A program made the position numbers and the translations under genes. DNA of 64,000 bases, taken from NCBI RefSeq assembly GCF_000473145.1, contig NZ_KI421500.1, positions 3,001,725-3,065,724 on the forward strand. The letters are read 5' to 3'. A model generated the notes under the pieces. The model did no database searches and was not told the DNA's origin. It was given only the letters and a program-made list of their open reading frames with translations. This stretch comes from Leisingera daeponensis DSM 23529. GTDB taxonomy: Bacteria > Pseudomonadota > Alphaproteobacteria > Rhodobacterales > Rhodobacteraceae. Positions 53,904 through 63,337 of this stretch are shown piece after piece (within the stretch, counting starts at the first letter, position 1; every line of letters begins with the position of its first letter).

Positions 53904-53948
53904 CCCCCGCGTGTATGCGGGGGATGATGCGCGTGTGCAGCGCGCATC
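53904..53948 (+). repeat. two hairpins between exoY and the tyrosine kinase gene
   Basis: A 7-bp stem CCCCCGC/GCGGGGG (53904-53923) and an 8-bp stem GATGCGCG/CGCGCATC (53926-53948) fill half of the 104-base gap. There is no T run, so they may limit read-through or stabilise the exoY mRNA. Confidence 0.6.
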
Positions 53949-53972
53949 AATCAGTACGGTACTTGGGTATTC

Positions 53973-56117
53973 ATGAAACAGACGCCTTTGAACGAAGCTT
54001 CCTTCCCTGTGCAGCGCCCCTCGCCCGCCGAAACGCCGGATGACGATGTCATAGATCTCGGCGCCTTGTTCGCCACCCTGTGGCGCGGCAAGTGGATCAT
54101 GCTGCTGGCGACCGCGGCGGCCATTTTCCTGGGCGGGATTTACGCCTTTGTCGCCGCAGTGCCGCAGTACACCTCCAGCGCCGTGGTGATGCTTGAGACC
54201 AAGCAGGAAAGCGTGGTTGATCTGCAAAGCGTCGTCAGCGGCCTGTCGGGCGATTACACCGAGGTGAATTCCGAGCTGGAAGTGCTGCAATCGCGCGGGC
54301 TGATGAGCAAGGTCGTCGATAAGCTCAACCTGATGGACGACCCGGAGTTCAACGGAACCCTCGTTGAGCCTTCCGCGCTGGGATCGCTGGTCTGGACGGT
54401 GAAATCGCAGATCAAATCGCTGCTGGGCCTGCAAAAACCGGCGGAAGAGATGCCGGAAGAGCTGGTTGAACAGCTGATCCGGGACAGTGTGGTCTCGACC
54501 CTGCTGGACAAGATCTCGGTGCGCAACGTGCCCAATACCCTGGTGTTCGAGGTTACGGCAGAGACTGAGTCCGCCCGCAAATCGGCTCTGATCGCCGACA
54601 CGATCGTGGATCTCTACATCCTCAACCAGATCGAGGTGAAATTCGACGCCACCGAACAGGCCACAACCTGGCTGACCGGCCGCGTGGCGGAGCTTAAGGC
54701 AGAACTGGAAACCGCCGAGGCCAAGGCCAATGAATTCAATGCCGGCACTGCCCTGGTCTCGCCTGAGGCGCTGCAGGCGCAGGAGGTGCAGCTGAAGGAT
54801 CTGCGCGAGCGCATTGCGCTTGCCAAAACCGCTGAGGAGACCGCGCAGGTGCGCTACGGTGCGCTGCGCGCGGCGGAATCCCGCGAAGATCAGGCGGAGA
54901 TCGGCCAGGACCGGCAGCTGCAGCGTTTGCTGGCGCAGGCGGACACCGCCGCGGGCGGGGCTGCGTTTGACACAGCCTTCCAGCGGCTTCTCGCCCGCGC
55001 CGCGCTGGATGCCCGCCGCGCAACGCAGCAGCTGCAGACGCTGGTGCAGTCGGAGGCGGAACTATCCAGGCAGACGGCGCGGCAGAGCGAGGATCTGATC
55101 ACCCTTCAGCAGCTCACCCGCGAGGCGGAAGCTGTGCGGCTGCTTTATGAATACTTCCTGACCCGTCTCAAGGAGACCTCGGCGCAGGAGGGCATCCAGA
55201 AGGCGGACAGCCGCCTGCTGTCGCGGGCGGTGATTCCCCTGCGCCCCTCCGCACCCAAGAAATCGCTGATCCTTGCGATGAGCGGAATTCTGGGGCTGAT
55301 GGCGGGCGCAGGCATCGTGCTGCTGATTGAAGCGCGACGCCGGGGCATCCGCTCCGCTCAGGAACTGGAGCGCAAGACCGGATACAGCGTGCTGGGGCAG
55401 ATCCCGGTGTTCCCGGCCAGCGGCCGCCGCAAGGTGCTGGAATACCTGGCCGAGAAACCCTCGTCCGCCACTGCGGAAGCGGTGCGCAACCTGCGCACCT
55501 CGCTGATGCTGTCCAATGTGGATCATCCGCCGCAGGTCGTGGTCCTGACCTCCTCCCTGCCGGGGGAAGGCAAAACCACCAACTCGCTGGCGCTGGCGCA
55601 GAATTTCGTTGGCATCGGCAAGAAGGTTCTGCTGGTCGAGGGCGACATCCGGCGCCGGACGATGACGGCCCAGCTCAGCAATGTGCCGCCGCAGGGCATT
55701 GTCTCGGTGCTGGCAGGCGACATCCCTGCTGAGCAAGCCATCTTCCAGGATCCGCTCTTGGGCTGTGACATCCTGGCGGGGGAAAAGACCTCGGCCAATG
55801 CCGCCGACCTTTTTGCGTCGGAGCGGTTCCGTGTCTTCCTGGAGGAGATGCGGCAGCGCTACGATGTCATTCTGATCGACACGCCGCCGGTGCTGATTGT
55901 TTCAGACGCCCGGCTGATCGCCCGCAATGCGGATGCGGTGCTGCTGACCGTGAAATGGGACGACACTGCCGAACAGGATGTGGCAGAAGCCCTGCGGCTG
56001 TTCCACACCGACAACCAGCGCCTGACCGGGATGATCCTGGGTCAGATCAACACCCGCCGGATGAAGCAGTATGGCTACAGCTACGGGGACTATGGCTCGA
56101 AATATTACGCCAACTGA
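53973..56117 (+). CDS. polysaccharide co-polymerase/tyrosine autokinase (Wzc/ExoP type)
   Basis: This 714-residue inner-membrane protein controls exopolysaccharide chain length. A Wzz domain has membrane segments near 42-62 and 430-450 flanking a large periplasmic coiled-coil (about 220-400). The cytoplasmic BY-kinase domain (about 480-714) has Walker A L-P-G-E-G-K-T-T with Lys534, Walker A' [10 protein letters not shown] and Walker [10 protein letters not shown]. The C-terminal tail ([13 protein letters not shown]) is the tyrosine cluster that is autophosphorylated. The Walker A' has E in place of the usual first D. Confidence 0.93.
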   Translation: MKQTPLNEASFPVQRPSPAETPDDDVIDLGALFATLWRGKWIMLLATAAAIFLGGIYAFVAAVPQYTSSAVVMLETKQESVVDLQSVVSGLSGDYTEVNSELEVLQSRGLMSKVVDKLNLMDDPEFNGTLVEPSALGSLVWTVKSQIKSLLGLQKPAEEMPEELVEQLIRDSVVSTLLDKISVRNVPNTLVFEVTAETESARKSALIADTIVDLYILNQIEVKFDATEQATTWLTGRVAELKAELETAEAKANEFNAGTALVSPEALQAQEVQLKDLRERIALAKTAEETAQVRYGALRAAESREDQAEIGQDRQLQRLLAQADTAAGGAAFDTAFQRLLARAALDARRATQQLQTLVQSEAELSRQTARQSEDLITLQQLTREAEAVRLLYEYFLTRLKETSAQEGIQKADSRLLSRAVIPLRPSAPKKSLILAMSGILGLMAGAGIVLLIEARRRGIRSAQELERKTGYSVLGQIPVFPASGRRKVLEYLAEKPSSATAEAVRNLRTSLMLSNVDHPPQVVVLTSSLPGEGKTTNSLALAQNFVGIGKKVLLVEGDIRRRTMTAQLSNVPPQGIVSVLAGDIPAEQAIFQDPLLGCDILAGEKTSANAADLFASERFRVFLEEMRQRYDVILIDTPPVLIVSDARLIARNADAVLLTVKWDDTAEQDVAEALRLFHTDNQRLTGMILGQINTRRMKQYGYSYGDYGSKYYAN

Positions 56118-56151
56118 CGATTTGGAGCCGGAGAAGACGGCTTGAAAAAGA

Positions 56152-56188
56152 AACGGCGCGCCCCGCAGGGGGCGCGCCGTTCACTTTT
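56152..56188. terminator. bidirectional terminator
   Basis: A 13-bp perfect stem AACGGCGCGCCCC/GGGGCGCGCCGTT has a 4-base loop. It is followed by CACTTTTG on the plus strand and TTCTTTTTC on the minus strand. It separates the convergent kinase and yjbE-like genes. Confidence 0.9.
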
Positions 56189-56217
56189 GCAGTCTGCAGG
56201 CCGCGGTTGCGGGTGCT

Positions 56218-56508
56218 TCAGTTCGTGCTGACGGTGCTTGTGGTGGACGGGGTCGCGCCGCCGCCTGCCGCGGCTGCGAGTCCGGCGGCAGCAGCTGCCG
56301 CTCCAAGCGCGGGTGCCACCAGCGGCACAAAGCCGGTGACGCCTTCCGCCTCTGCCGCAGAGGCGGCGTCTGCCAGCGCTGCAAGACACTCGTCATCGTC
56401 AGTGTTCTGGGTATCTTCGCAATCGTCCTTAGCGGTTGCGGGGCTGACACTCTGGGCAGCAGCGCCGGTTGCGGAAAGGGCCAGGGCCAAAAGGGTAATC
56501 CGGATCAT
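56218..56508 (-). CDS. YjbE/GfcA-like small exported protein
   Basis: This is a 96-residue protein. The signal peptide is cleaved after A-A-A-Q (about 19). An acidic Cys-containing stretch (D-D-C-E-D-T ... D-E-C), an Ala/Gly-rich hydrophobic segment (about 62-85) and a Thr/Ser-rich end (T-P-S-T-T-S-T-V-S-T) follow. This order recalls YjbE/GfcA, small secreted proteins coded with YjbF, YjbG and YjbH in enteric exopolysaccharide operons. It is on the strand opposite to yjbH, start to start across 325 bases. AGGAGA precedes the ATG. Homology is inferred from layout and position only. Confidence 0.65.
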   Translation of the reverse strand: MIRITLLALALSATGAAAQSVSPATAKDDCEDTQNTDDDECLAALADAASAAEAEGVTGFVPLVAPALGAAAAAAGLAAAAGGGATPSTTSTVSTN

Positions 56509-56833
56509 CGTCAATCTCCTAAACCTATTCGGCGCCACGCTATCATGCTCCGCCGGCTCTGCAAATGCTGCACTGCTGCAAAGCTGCCGGTATGTGTCCA
56601 AAATGGTGTTTTTCCGCCGCTGTCCGGCGCGAATGCCGCTAGGGGGAAACAGAAGAAGCCGCGCAACCGCAGGTTTTGCTGCGGCAAGGGTTGCACTGAC
56701 GGCCCAAACAGGGAAAGAGACAGGCAGATTCGCCACAGCAGAAAGACATTTCCGGCCTTTTCTCCAGCCTGCGGGACAGTCCGCCGAAAAACGGATAAAG
56801 GGGCGGCAGGCCAGCAGTACATTCTTAGACGGT
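56509..56833. other. divergent promoter region between yjbE-like and yjbH genes
   Basis: This 325-base gap separates two divergent starts. No open frame has a ribosome-binding site and plausible start. The sequence is less GC-rich near 56520-56680, as expected for promoters on both strands, but no clear -35/-10 pair can be singled out. Confidence 0.5.
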
Positions 56834-58960
56834 ATGACAGATTTGATTTTCCAGGGACGGCAATTGCTTTCGGCGGCTCTCATGGCTGCCGCCCCGGCAC
56901 TGGCCCCCGCACTGGCCCAGGCGCAAAGCACTTCGGTCTACGGCACGCCGGGATTGATCGAAACGCCTACGGCTGAAATGTATCCCGATGGCACCCTGGC
57001 CTTTACCAGCGGTGTGCTGGACCAGACCCTGCGGGCCACGATGACCTTTCAGATGCTGCCCTGGGTGCATGGCAGCTTCCGCTATGCGGTGATCGAGGGA
57101 TTCGACGGGGAGATCGGCGACCGCTTCGACCGCAGCTTCGACCTGCACTTCCAGTTGCGCGAGGAAGGCCGGACGTCCCCGGCCCTGGCGCTGGGCCTGC
57201 GCGACTTCGGCGGCACCGGCATCTATGCCTCGGAGTATCTGGTTGCTACCAAGACCTTCCGGGACCGGCTGAAACTGTCCGGCGGCATCGGCTGGGGACG
57301 GCTGGCCGGACGCGGCAGCTTCTCCAACCCTCTGGGTCTGCTCAGCAGCCGGTTCGACACCCGCAGCGACCCCCGTGCGGGCAACATCACCGAAACGGGG
57401 CGGCTGGATTTCGGCAATTGGTTCCGGGGCGATGCGGCGCTGTTTGGCGGCGCCAGCTGGGCCTACAGCGACCGCTTGACCCTGCTCGCGGAATACTCCC
57501 CGGACCTCTACACCAAAGAGCGGGACCGCATCGGTTTCGAGGTCAGCTCGCCGTTCAACTTCGGCGCCCAGTACCGTCTGAAGAACGGATCGCAGGTGAC
57601 CGCCGCCTTCATGTACGGCACCACCCTGGGGCTCAACTACAGCTATTTCATCGACCCGCGGCAAAGCGTGGCGCCGGGCGGGCAGGGCGCTTCGCCGCCG
57701 CCGCTGCAGCCGATCGACCGGGTGGCGCTGGCCAGCTGGAACCTGCCTGATACCGCTGCGCCGGGCCGCAGGCAGCAGGTCCTGACCCGCAGCCTGGAAC
57801 AGGAAGGGCTGCGGCTGGTCTATCTGGAAGACGCAGGCGGCACGCTGCGGATCGGGGTTGAAAACGGCACCTACGGCCAGGCGGCGCAGGCTATCGGGCG
57901 GGCGGCGCGGGTGCTGGCCAATACCCAGCCAGCCCGGGTGCAAAGCTTTGATATCGCGCTGATGTCGAATGGTGTGCCGCTCAGCTCCGTGCGCATCGCC
58001 CGCCAGGACCTCTATGAGCTGGAGCATGATCCCGACGGGGCCTGGCGCAGCTTTGCCCGGGCCGAGGTGTCCGACAGCCTGACGCTGGTCAGGGGCGGCT
58101 TCACCGATGCGGCCTATCCGAATTTCAGCTACCGGTTCGGCCCCTATCTGCAGGCTTCGTTCTTCGACCCGGATGCGCCGCTGCGCTATGAAATCGGCGC
58201 CCAGATGGGGCTGGATTACACCGCCGCCCCGGGTTTCACCCTGTCTGCCGGGCTGCGCCAGCCGGCCGCCGGCAACCTGGACGACAGCCAGCGGCAGTCG
58301 AACTCGGTGATCCAGCGGGTGCGGTCCGACTGGGGGATCTACGCCCGGGAGTCCGATCTGCGCGTCGAGCATCTGACCGCCGAATACATCTGGCGTCCCG
58401 GTACCGACCTTTATGCCCGCACCACGGCGGGGTATCTGGAGACCATGTACGGCGGCGTCTCGGCCGAAGTGCTGTGGTTCCCGGCGGACAGCCGCCTGGC
58501 GCTGGGTGCCGAGGTGAATTACGTCAAGCAGCGCGATTTTGACGTGCTGTTCGGGTTCCAGGACTACTCGGTCGCGACCGGCCATGTCTCCGCCTATTAT
58601 GATTTGCCCGGCGAATACCACGCGCAGGTGGACGCAGGCCGCTATCTGGCCGGCGACTACGGGGCCACCGTCACGCTCGACCGCGAATTTGCCAATGGCT
58701 TCAAGGTCGGCGCCTTCTTTACCCTGACCACGGTCAGCTTCGACGATTTCGGCGAAGGCTCCTTTGACAAGGGGATCCGGCTGGAAATTCCGGTGTCCTG
58801 GCTGACCGGCCGCCCGTCGCGCGACCGGCTGGCGCAGGTGATCCGCCCGGTGCTGCGCGATGGCGGCGCCCGGCTTAACGTGCGCAACCGGCTGTATGGC
58901 GTGACCCGCGAGGCGCGCGCCCAGCAGCTGGCCAAGGGATGGGGGAGGTTCCTGCGATGA
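56834..58960 (+). CDS. yjbH: YjbH-family exopolysaccharide outer-membrane protein
   Basis: This is a 708-residue protein. A signal peptide (about 1-30, A-Q-A-Q-S) is followed by S-V-Y-G-T-P-G-L-I-E-T-P-T-A, the start typical of YjbH/GfcD proteins. Alternating beta-strand patterns continue throughout (for example T-A-A-F-M-Y-G-T-T-L-G-L-N-Y-S-Y-F), which fits two outer-membrane beta-barrels with an intervening periplasmic domain. The ATG at 56834 begins M-T-D-L-I-F-Q-G-R-Q. It overlaps the yjbF start by four bases. Known role in enterics: secretion or modification of a surface polysaccharide. Confidence 0.88.
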   Translation: MTDLIFQGRQLLSAALMAAAPALAPALAQAQSTSVYGTPGLIETPTAEMYPDGTLAFTSGVLDQTLRATMTFQMLPWVHGSFRYAVIEGFDGEIGDRFDRSFDLHFQLREEGRTSPALALGLRDFGGTGIYASEYLVATKTFRDRLKLSGGIGWGRLAGRGSFSNPLGLLSSRFDTRSDPRAGNITETGRLDFGNWFRGDAALFGGASWAYSDRLTLLAEYSPDLYTKERDRIGFEVSSPFNFGAQYRLKNGSQVTAAFMYGTTLGLNYSYFIDPRQSVAPGGQGASPPPLQPIDRVALASWNLPDTAAPGRRQQVLTRSLEQEGLRLVYLEDAGGTLRIGVENGTYGQAAQAIGRAARVLANTQPARVQSFDIALMSNGVPLSSVRIARQDLYELEHDPDGAWRSFARAEVSDSLTLVRGGFTDAAYPNFSYRFGPYLQASFFDPDAPLRYEIGAQMGLDYTAAPGFTLSAGLRQPAAGNLDDSQRQSNSVIQRVRSDWGIYARESDLRVEHLTAEYIWRPGTDLYARTTAGYLETMYGGVSAEVLWFPADSRLALGAEVNYVKQRDFDVLFGFQDYSVATGHVSAYYDLPGEYHAQVDAGRYLAGDYGATVTLDREFANGFKVGAFFTLTTVSFDDFGEGSFDKGIRLEIPVSWLTGRPSRDRLAQVIRPVLRDGGARLNVRNRLYGVTREARAQQLAKGWGRFLR

Positions 58961-59598
58961 AGCTGTTCCGCACTGCCCTGATCTGCCTGCTGCTGGCGTC
59001 CTGCGGCGACGCCAGGGACGAACTCGACCTGCTGCGCGGCGCGCTGCAGCCCGATGCGCCCCGGTTCCATCCGCGCGCCAACGCGCTGGCCTCTGTGCGC
59101 CCGATCCCGCCGCGGCTGGAGGTGAGCTTTCCCAGCCGCGACCTGAGCGGTGTCATGCTGCTGGAGACCGAGCGGGCCGGGGTGCAGACCTGGCTCACCG
59201 CCGATGGCGCCACGATCACACTGGAGCGCGGCTTTCTCACCTCCGCCAAGGGGTTCGGCTCTGGTCTGGCGGCCTCGGATGTGCGGCAAAGCGCGGCGCT
59301 GGTGCTGGCCCGGCAGGAGGGCACGGCAGAGCGGTTCCACAGTTTTCTGAACGGCAACGACCAGATTGAGCTGCACGCCTACAAATGCGTTGTGACGCGT
59401 CTGGGGCCGGAGAGCATTTTTCTGCGCGGCCTGCCGGTTGCCGCGCAAAAGCTGGAAGAACGCTGCCACGGGGTAGCGGAAAGCTTCACAAATACCTATT
59501 GGGTGCGGCAGGGAGTCCCCGAGGTTTTGCAATCCTCGCAGTGGACCGGCAGCTTCCTTGGCAACCTCTTTATGAAGACGGTGCCGGATGAGATTTGA
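58957..59598 (+). CDS. yjbF: YjbF-family lipoprotein
   Basis: This 213-residue protein has a lipoprotein signal peptide (lipobox L-A-S-C near residues 14-17) and a beta-rich domain of the YjbF/GfcB family, with A-T-I-T-L-E-R-G-F-L-T-S and Y-W-V-R-Q-G-V-P-E-V-L-Q-S-S-Q near the end. It is presumably anchored in the outer membrane. The ATG at 58957 overlaps the yjbH stop (ATGA) and has GGGGGAGG upstream. It overlaps or closely precedes the next gene, depending on that gene's start. Confidence 0.85.
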   Translation: MKLFRTALICLLLASCGDARDELDLLRGALQPDAPRFHPRANALASVRPIPPRLEVSFPSRDLSGVMLLETERAGVQTWLTADGATITLERGFLTSAKGFGSGLAASDVRQSAALVLARQEGTAERFHSFLNGNDQIELHAYKCVVTRLGPESIFLRGLPVAAQKLEERCHGVAESFTNTYWVRQGVPEVLQSSQWTGSFLGNLFMKTVPDEI

Positions 59599-59623
59599 TT
59601 GTAAGATGATTGGAGGACGCACC

Positions 59624-61003
59624 GTGCGCCGCATTTCCGTTGCCCTCAGCGCTCTGGCTCTGGCTGGACTGATGTCAGGCTGCTCAACCGTCTACCGCAG
59701 CCCTGCCGTGAAGGCCGGCGTGTCGGACGCGGGCAAGGTCCGGGTGGTTGCCGTGACCCCGGAAACCGTTCTCGTCGCCAACCGCGCCGCCTATCAGCCC
59801 AAGACCCTGCCTGCCGTCTTCCAGATCTCTGCAGGCTCGGGTGCCGGGGCCAGCCCGCGCGGCCTGGGCCGGCTGCCCGACGCGCCCTCCACCCAGGGCG
59901 GCAGCCGCCAGGAGCTGCGGCTTGATCCGCCGCCGAACGTCGATCCGGGACCCTATACCATCGGCACCGGCGATGTGGTGGTGCTGTCGACCCCGTCGAC
60001 GCAAGGCACCGTGGCAGAACTGTCGGGCCTGCTGGCGGCGCAGAACAGCCGCAACGGGTATACCGTGCAGGATGACGGCTCGATCAACATTCCGGACGTG
60101 GGCCGGGTGCGGATTGCCGGCCTCACCGTGGACGAGGCCGAGGCGCTCCTGTTCCAGCGCCTGGTGGAAAGCCAGATCGACCCGACCTTCAGCCTCGAGA
60201 TTTCCGAATTCAATTCCCGCCGGGTCTCGATCGGCGGCGCCGTGGGCCAGCCCGGCGTCTACCCCATCACCCTGACGCCGCTCACTCTGGGCGAGGCGCT
60301 GGCGGCGGCGGGGTCGGTCTCGGTGGCGGATATCGACACAAGCTCGGTCCGGATTTACCGGGATGGCGCAATGTACCAGATCCCGCTGGAGGATCTGTAT
60401 GCCCGCTCCGAACTGCAGCAGCTCAAGCTGCTGGCGGATGACTCCGTGTTTGTGGATACCGATTACGACCTTGGCCGCGCCGAGCGTTACTTCGCGCAGC
60501 AGATCCAGCTGCAGCAAACCACGCTGGCGGGCCGCCGCGCTGCGATTGACGAGCTGACCGCCGCCCTCACCCTGCGCCGCGCCGACCTTGATGAGCGGCG
60601 CGATAACTTCTCCCAGGCGCTGGAGCTGGACGCGGTTGACAGGGATTACGTCTATCTCAGCGGCGAGGTCCGCACCCAGGGCCGCTACACGCTGCCGTTC
60701 GGCCGCAAGGCGACGCTGGCCGATGCGCTGTTCGACACCGGCGGCGGCATCGCCAAGGAAACCGGAGACGCCTCGGAAGTCTACGTGCTGCGCGCCTCCG
60801 ATGACATCCGCGAGTTCGGTGCGGTGACAGCCTGGCACTTGGACGTGCGCAACGCCGCGCATCTGCCGCTGGCCGCCCGGTTTGAGCTGCGCCCCGACGA
60901 TATCGTGTTTGTGGCCGAAAACCCTGTCACCCGCTGGGGCCGCACCATCAACCAGATCACACCCTCTCTGATCACCGCTCCGATTAATGCGGTGGCGGAC
61001 TGA
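59624..61003 (+). CDS. polysaccharide export lipoprotein (Wza/OPX family)
   Basis: This is a 459-residue outer-membrane export protein. The GTG at 59624 is chosen for its GGAGG site and because it gives a compact lipoprotein signal (lipobox L-M-S-G-C); ATGs at 59588 and 59606 are in frame. The polysaccharide export domain is near 105-185 (Y-x-I-G-x-G-D-V-V-V-L-S and V-x-D-D-G-S-I-N-I-P-D-V-G-R-V), followed by SLBB domains (G-A-V-G-Q-P-G-V-Y-P-I-T and S-G-E-V-R-T-Q-G-R-Y-T-L-P-F-G). A coiled-coil (about 290-335) between the SLBB units is unusual for Wza. Confidence 0.88.
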   Translation: MRRISVALSALALAGLMSGCSTVYRSPAVKAGVSDAGKVRVVAVTPETVLVANRAAYQPKTLPAVFQISAGSGAGASPRGLGRLPDAPSTQGGSRQELRLDPPPNVDPGPYTIGTGDVVVLSTPSTQGTVAELSGLLAAQNSRNGYTVQDDGSINIPDVGRVRIAGLTVDEAEALLFQRLVESQIDPTFSLEISEFNSRRVSIGGAVGQPGVYPITLTPLTLGEALAAAGSVSVADIDTSSVRIYRDGAMYQIPLEDLYARSELQQLKLLADDSVFVDTDYDLGRAERYFAQQIQLQQTTLAGRRAAIDELTAALTLRRADLDERRDNFSQALELDAVDRDYVYLSGEVRTQGRYTLPFGRKATLADALFDTGGGIAKETGDASEVYVLRASDDIREFGAVTAWHLDVRNAAHLPLAARFELRPDDIVFVAENPVTRWGRTINQITPSLITAPINAVAD

Positions 61004-61103
61004 TCCGCGGACTTTCCCGGCCTGAGAGCCGCACGCTGCAGGCCTCCTGTTGGGAGGAATGCGTATTTCTTGCGAACGCAGTTTGATAAAGAGTTTTGTC
61101 ACG

Positions 61104-62423
61104 ATGAAGGTTTTGCACCGGCTCAAAAGCAACAAGATGCTCCTGCGCCTGCTTGGCGGCGGCGCCATTGCGGTGCTGATCAAAGGGTCAGCCGCCGCGG
61201 CGTCACTGGCCATGTTCACCGCATTGGCCTGGGTCACCGACACAGAGAGCTTTGGGGTCATCGGCTTCTGCTTTTCGCTTGCAACGCTGCTCGCGGTTGC
61301 AGGGTCTATGGGGCAGCGCATGATGTCCCTGAAGGACGCTGCCATCGCCCACGAAAATGCGGACGGCAGCCAGCTCGCCCTGATCGGAAAATCCAGCCTC
61401 CTGCTTGTCGTTCTGGGCACGCTGGCCTTTGCGTTGTTGCTGGTTCCGGCCAAGGCCTTCGGCCTCCTTCAGCTGGACGCGCAGGTGTTTGCGGCCATGG
61501 CTGTCCTCGCCGCCGCCTTGGCGTTCGCCGAGAACGCCGTTCACTTTTTCCGCGGATACCGGACGATTGCGTTTTCCCTGCTGCCGCGGGATATTTTCTG
61601 GCGGCTGGCAGTTCTGGCAGTCTGCCTGGGCCTTTGGGCGTTTTCGCTAAGCCTCTCTGCGGCAGCCGCTGTGTGGTTGCTCGGCCTGCCCTTGTTTGCG
61701 CTGATCCTCTTTCAAGCCGGAAGCGATCCGCATCTGCGCAGGCCCATAGCACTGCGAGAGCTGTTTGCGGCCGCGGCTGCACGGGTGCGGACAGGGTTGC
61801 CGCTTTGGGGCACGTCGCTGATCCAGACGGTTGGCGGGCCGGTGCTGGCGCCGGTCATTCTGGGCGTGGTGCTCTCGCCCGATGAGGTCGGCCCCTTCTT
61901 CGCCGCCTTCAGGATCGCGCTTGTCCTGGACCTCTTCACCCTCGCATCCGCCATGGTCGTGGCGCCGCTGGTTGCCCGCGGGCATGCCAACGGGAATTTC
62001 GCCGAAACACAGGCCATGCTGCGCTACTCTGTCCTGCTCGTCAGCATGGCCACACTGGTCAGCTTTCTGATCATCGTGTTTTACGGCGACTGGCTGCTCG
62101 CCCTGATGAACCCGGACTTTGCAACCGCAGCTCCCGCCCTGACAGTTCTGGGGGCCGGCTTTCTTATTTCCGTCTGCTGCGGGCCGGTGCCCAACATCCT
62201 GGAGCTTGCAGGCCAGGAGAAGACGCTGCTGCGGCGGCTGGTCTGGTTCAACTTCATTTGCCTCGCCGCCCTGGTCCCGGCCACTGAGCACTTTGGCATG
62301 ACCGGCGCGGCGTTCTGCACCGCAGGGCTGCGCGCTGTCACGCATATTACCCTATTATTTACCGTCAAAAAGCGGGTCGGCATCGACCCTTCCATTTTCT
62401 CATTGTGGAGCAAAGCCGCATGA
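61104..62423 (+). CDS. polysaccharide flippase/oligosaccharide transporter (Wzx-like)
   Basis: This 439-residue protein has 11-12 predicted membrane segments, the layout of the MATE-like polysaccharide flippases (Wzx/RfbX). These move lipid-linked repeat units to the periplasmic face. The start is uncertain: an ATG at 61059 follows GGAGG too closely, so 61104 (M-K-V-L-H-R-L-K) is preferred, with AAAGAG upstream. The TGA overlaps the following sulfotransferase start (ATGA). No Wzy polymerase is in the window. Confidence 0.8.
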   Translation: MKVLHRLKSNKMLLRLLGGGAIAVLIKGSAAAASLAMFTALAWVTDTESFGVIGFCFSLATLLAVAGSMGQRMMSLKDAAIAHENADGSQLALIGKSSLLLVVLGTLAFALLLVPAKAFGLLQLDAQVFAAMAVLAAALAFAENAVHFFRGYRTIAFSLLPRDIFWRLAVLAVCLGLWAFSLSLSAAAAVWLLGLPLFALILFQAGSDPHLRRPIALRELFAAAAARVRTGLPLWGTSLIQTVGGPVLAPVILGVVLSPDEVGPFFAAFRIALVLDLFTLASAMVVAPLVARGHANGNFAETQAMLRYSVLLVSMATLVSFLIIVFYGDWLLALMNPDFATAAPALTVLGAGFLISVCCGPVPNILELAGQEKTLLRRLVWFNFICLAALVPATEHFGMTGAAFCTAGLRAVTHITLLFTVKKRVGIDPSIFSLWSKAA

Positions 62424-63337
62424 GCACCCCGAATTTCTTTCTGATCGGCGCCCCCAAGTGCGGCACCACCGCAATTGCCGAATACTTGTCTGAACGCGAA
62501 GATGTCTTCTTCTCCAAACCCAAGGAACCGCTGTTCTGGTGCAGCGATCTGGGGATTGAACCGCACGCGCTGCGCCCGGAAACGCAGGCGGAATATGACG
62601 CCCTGTTCGCCGCCGCCGACCCGGCGCGGCACAAGATTATCGGCGAGGGGACAACCTCCTATTTGCGCTCAGCGCAGGCCGTCAGCACATGCGCCAGCCG
62701 CTACCCGGAGGCGAAGTTCGTGGCGATCCTGAGAAACCCCGCTGATGTGGCCCACGCCTTCCATATGGAGCAGCTGTACACCGGCCTGGAAACCGAGCAG
62801 GACTTTGCCGCCGCGTGGCAGGATCAGGCCCGCCGCGAGGCCGAATGGGACGCGGCCAGGGACGGCCGCCCGGACAGCCTGCTCTACCGGCGGATCGCGG
62901 CGTTTTCGCCGCAGATCGAGCGGTTCTTTGAGCTAGTGCCCGCCTCCCGGCGCAAGGTGATCATCTATGACGATTTCCGCGATAACCCGCGGGCGGTCTG
63001 GCTGGACCTGCTGTCCTTCCTCGGGCTGCCGGACGACGGGCGCACGGATTTTTCGCCCCGCAATGCCGCCCACGCCCAGCGGTTTCCCCGGCTGTCGCAT
63101 TTCCTGCTGGCGCCTCCGAAACCGCTGGCCCCGGCGGTCAGGGCGCTGCGCCTGGCGCTTCTGGCGCGCGACAGCAAGGCGGTTGCCGCGCTCAAGGGCT
63201 TCCTGAACGTCAAACGCCCCCGGTCCCGGCTGGACGACGCGCTGCGGGCGGAAATGACCGCCTGGTTCCGCCCCGGCGTGGAGCGCCTGGAAACCCTGCT
63301 GCAGCGCGACCTGTCCGCCTGGAAGGGAGAGGCGTGA
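62420..63337 (+). CDS. PAPS-dependent sulfotransferase
   Basis: This 305-residue protein has the 5'-phosphosulfate loop F-L-I-G-A-P-K-C-G-T-T-A-I at 7-19 and the 3'-phosphate motif V-A-I-L-R-N-P-A-D-V-A-H-A-F-H, as in carbohydrate sulfotransferases. Its ATG at 62420 lies in the stop of the flippase gene. With PAPS made elsewhere and CysQ (32305) removing PAP, it is expected to sulfate the exopolysaccharide repeat unit. Confidence 0.9.
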   Translation: MSTPNFFLIGAPKCGTTAIAEYLSEREDVFFSKPKEPLFWCSDLGIEPHALRPETQAEYDALFAAADPARHKIIGEGTTSYLRSAQAVSTCASRYPEAKFVAILRNPADVAHAFHMEQLYTGLETEQDFAAAWQDQARREAEWDAARDGRPDSLLYRRIAAFSPQIERFFELVPASRRKVIIYDDFRDNPRAVWLDLLSFLGLPDDGRTDFSPRNAAHAQRFPRLSHFLLAPPKPLAPAVRALRLALLARDSKAVAALKGFLNVKRPRSRLDDALRAEMTAWFRPGVERLETLLQRDLSAWKGEA

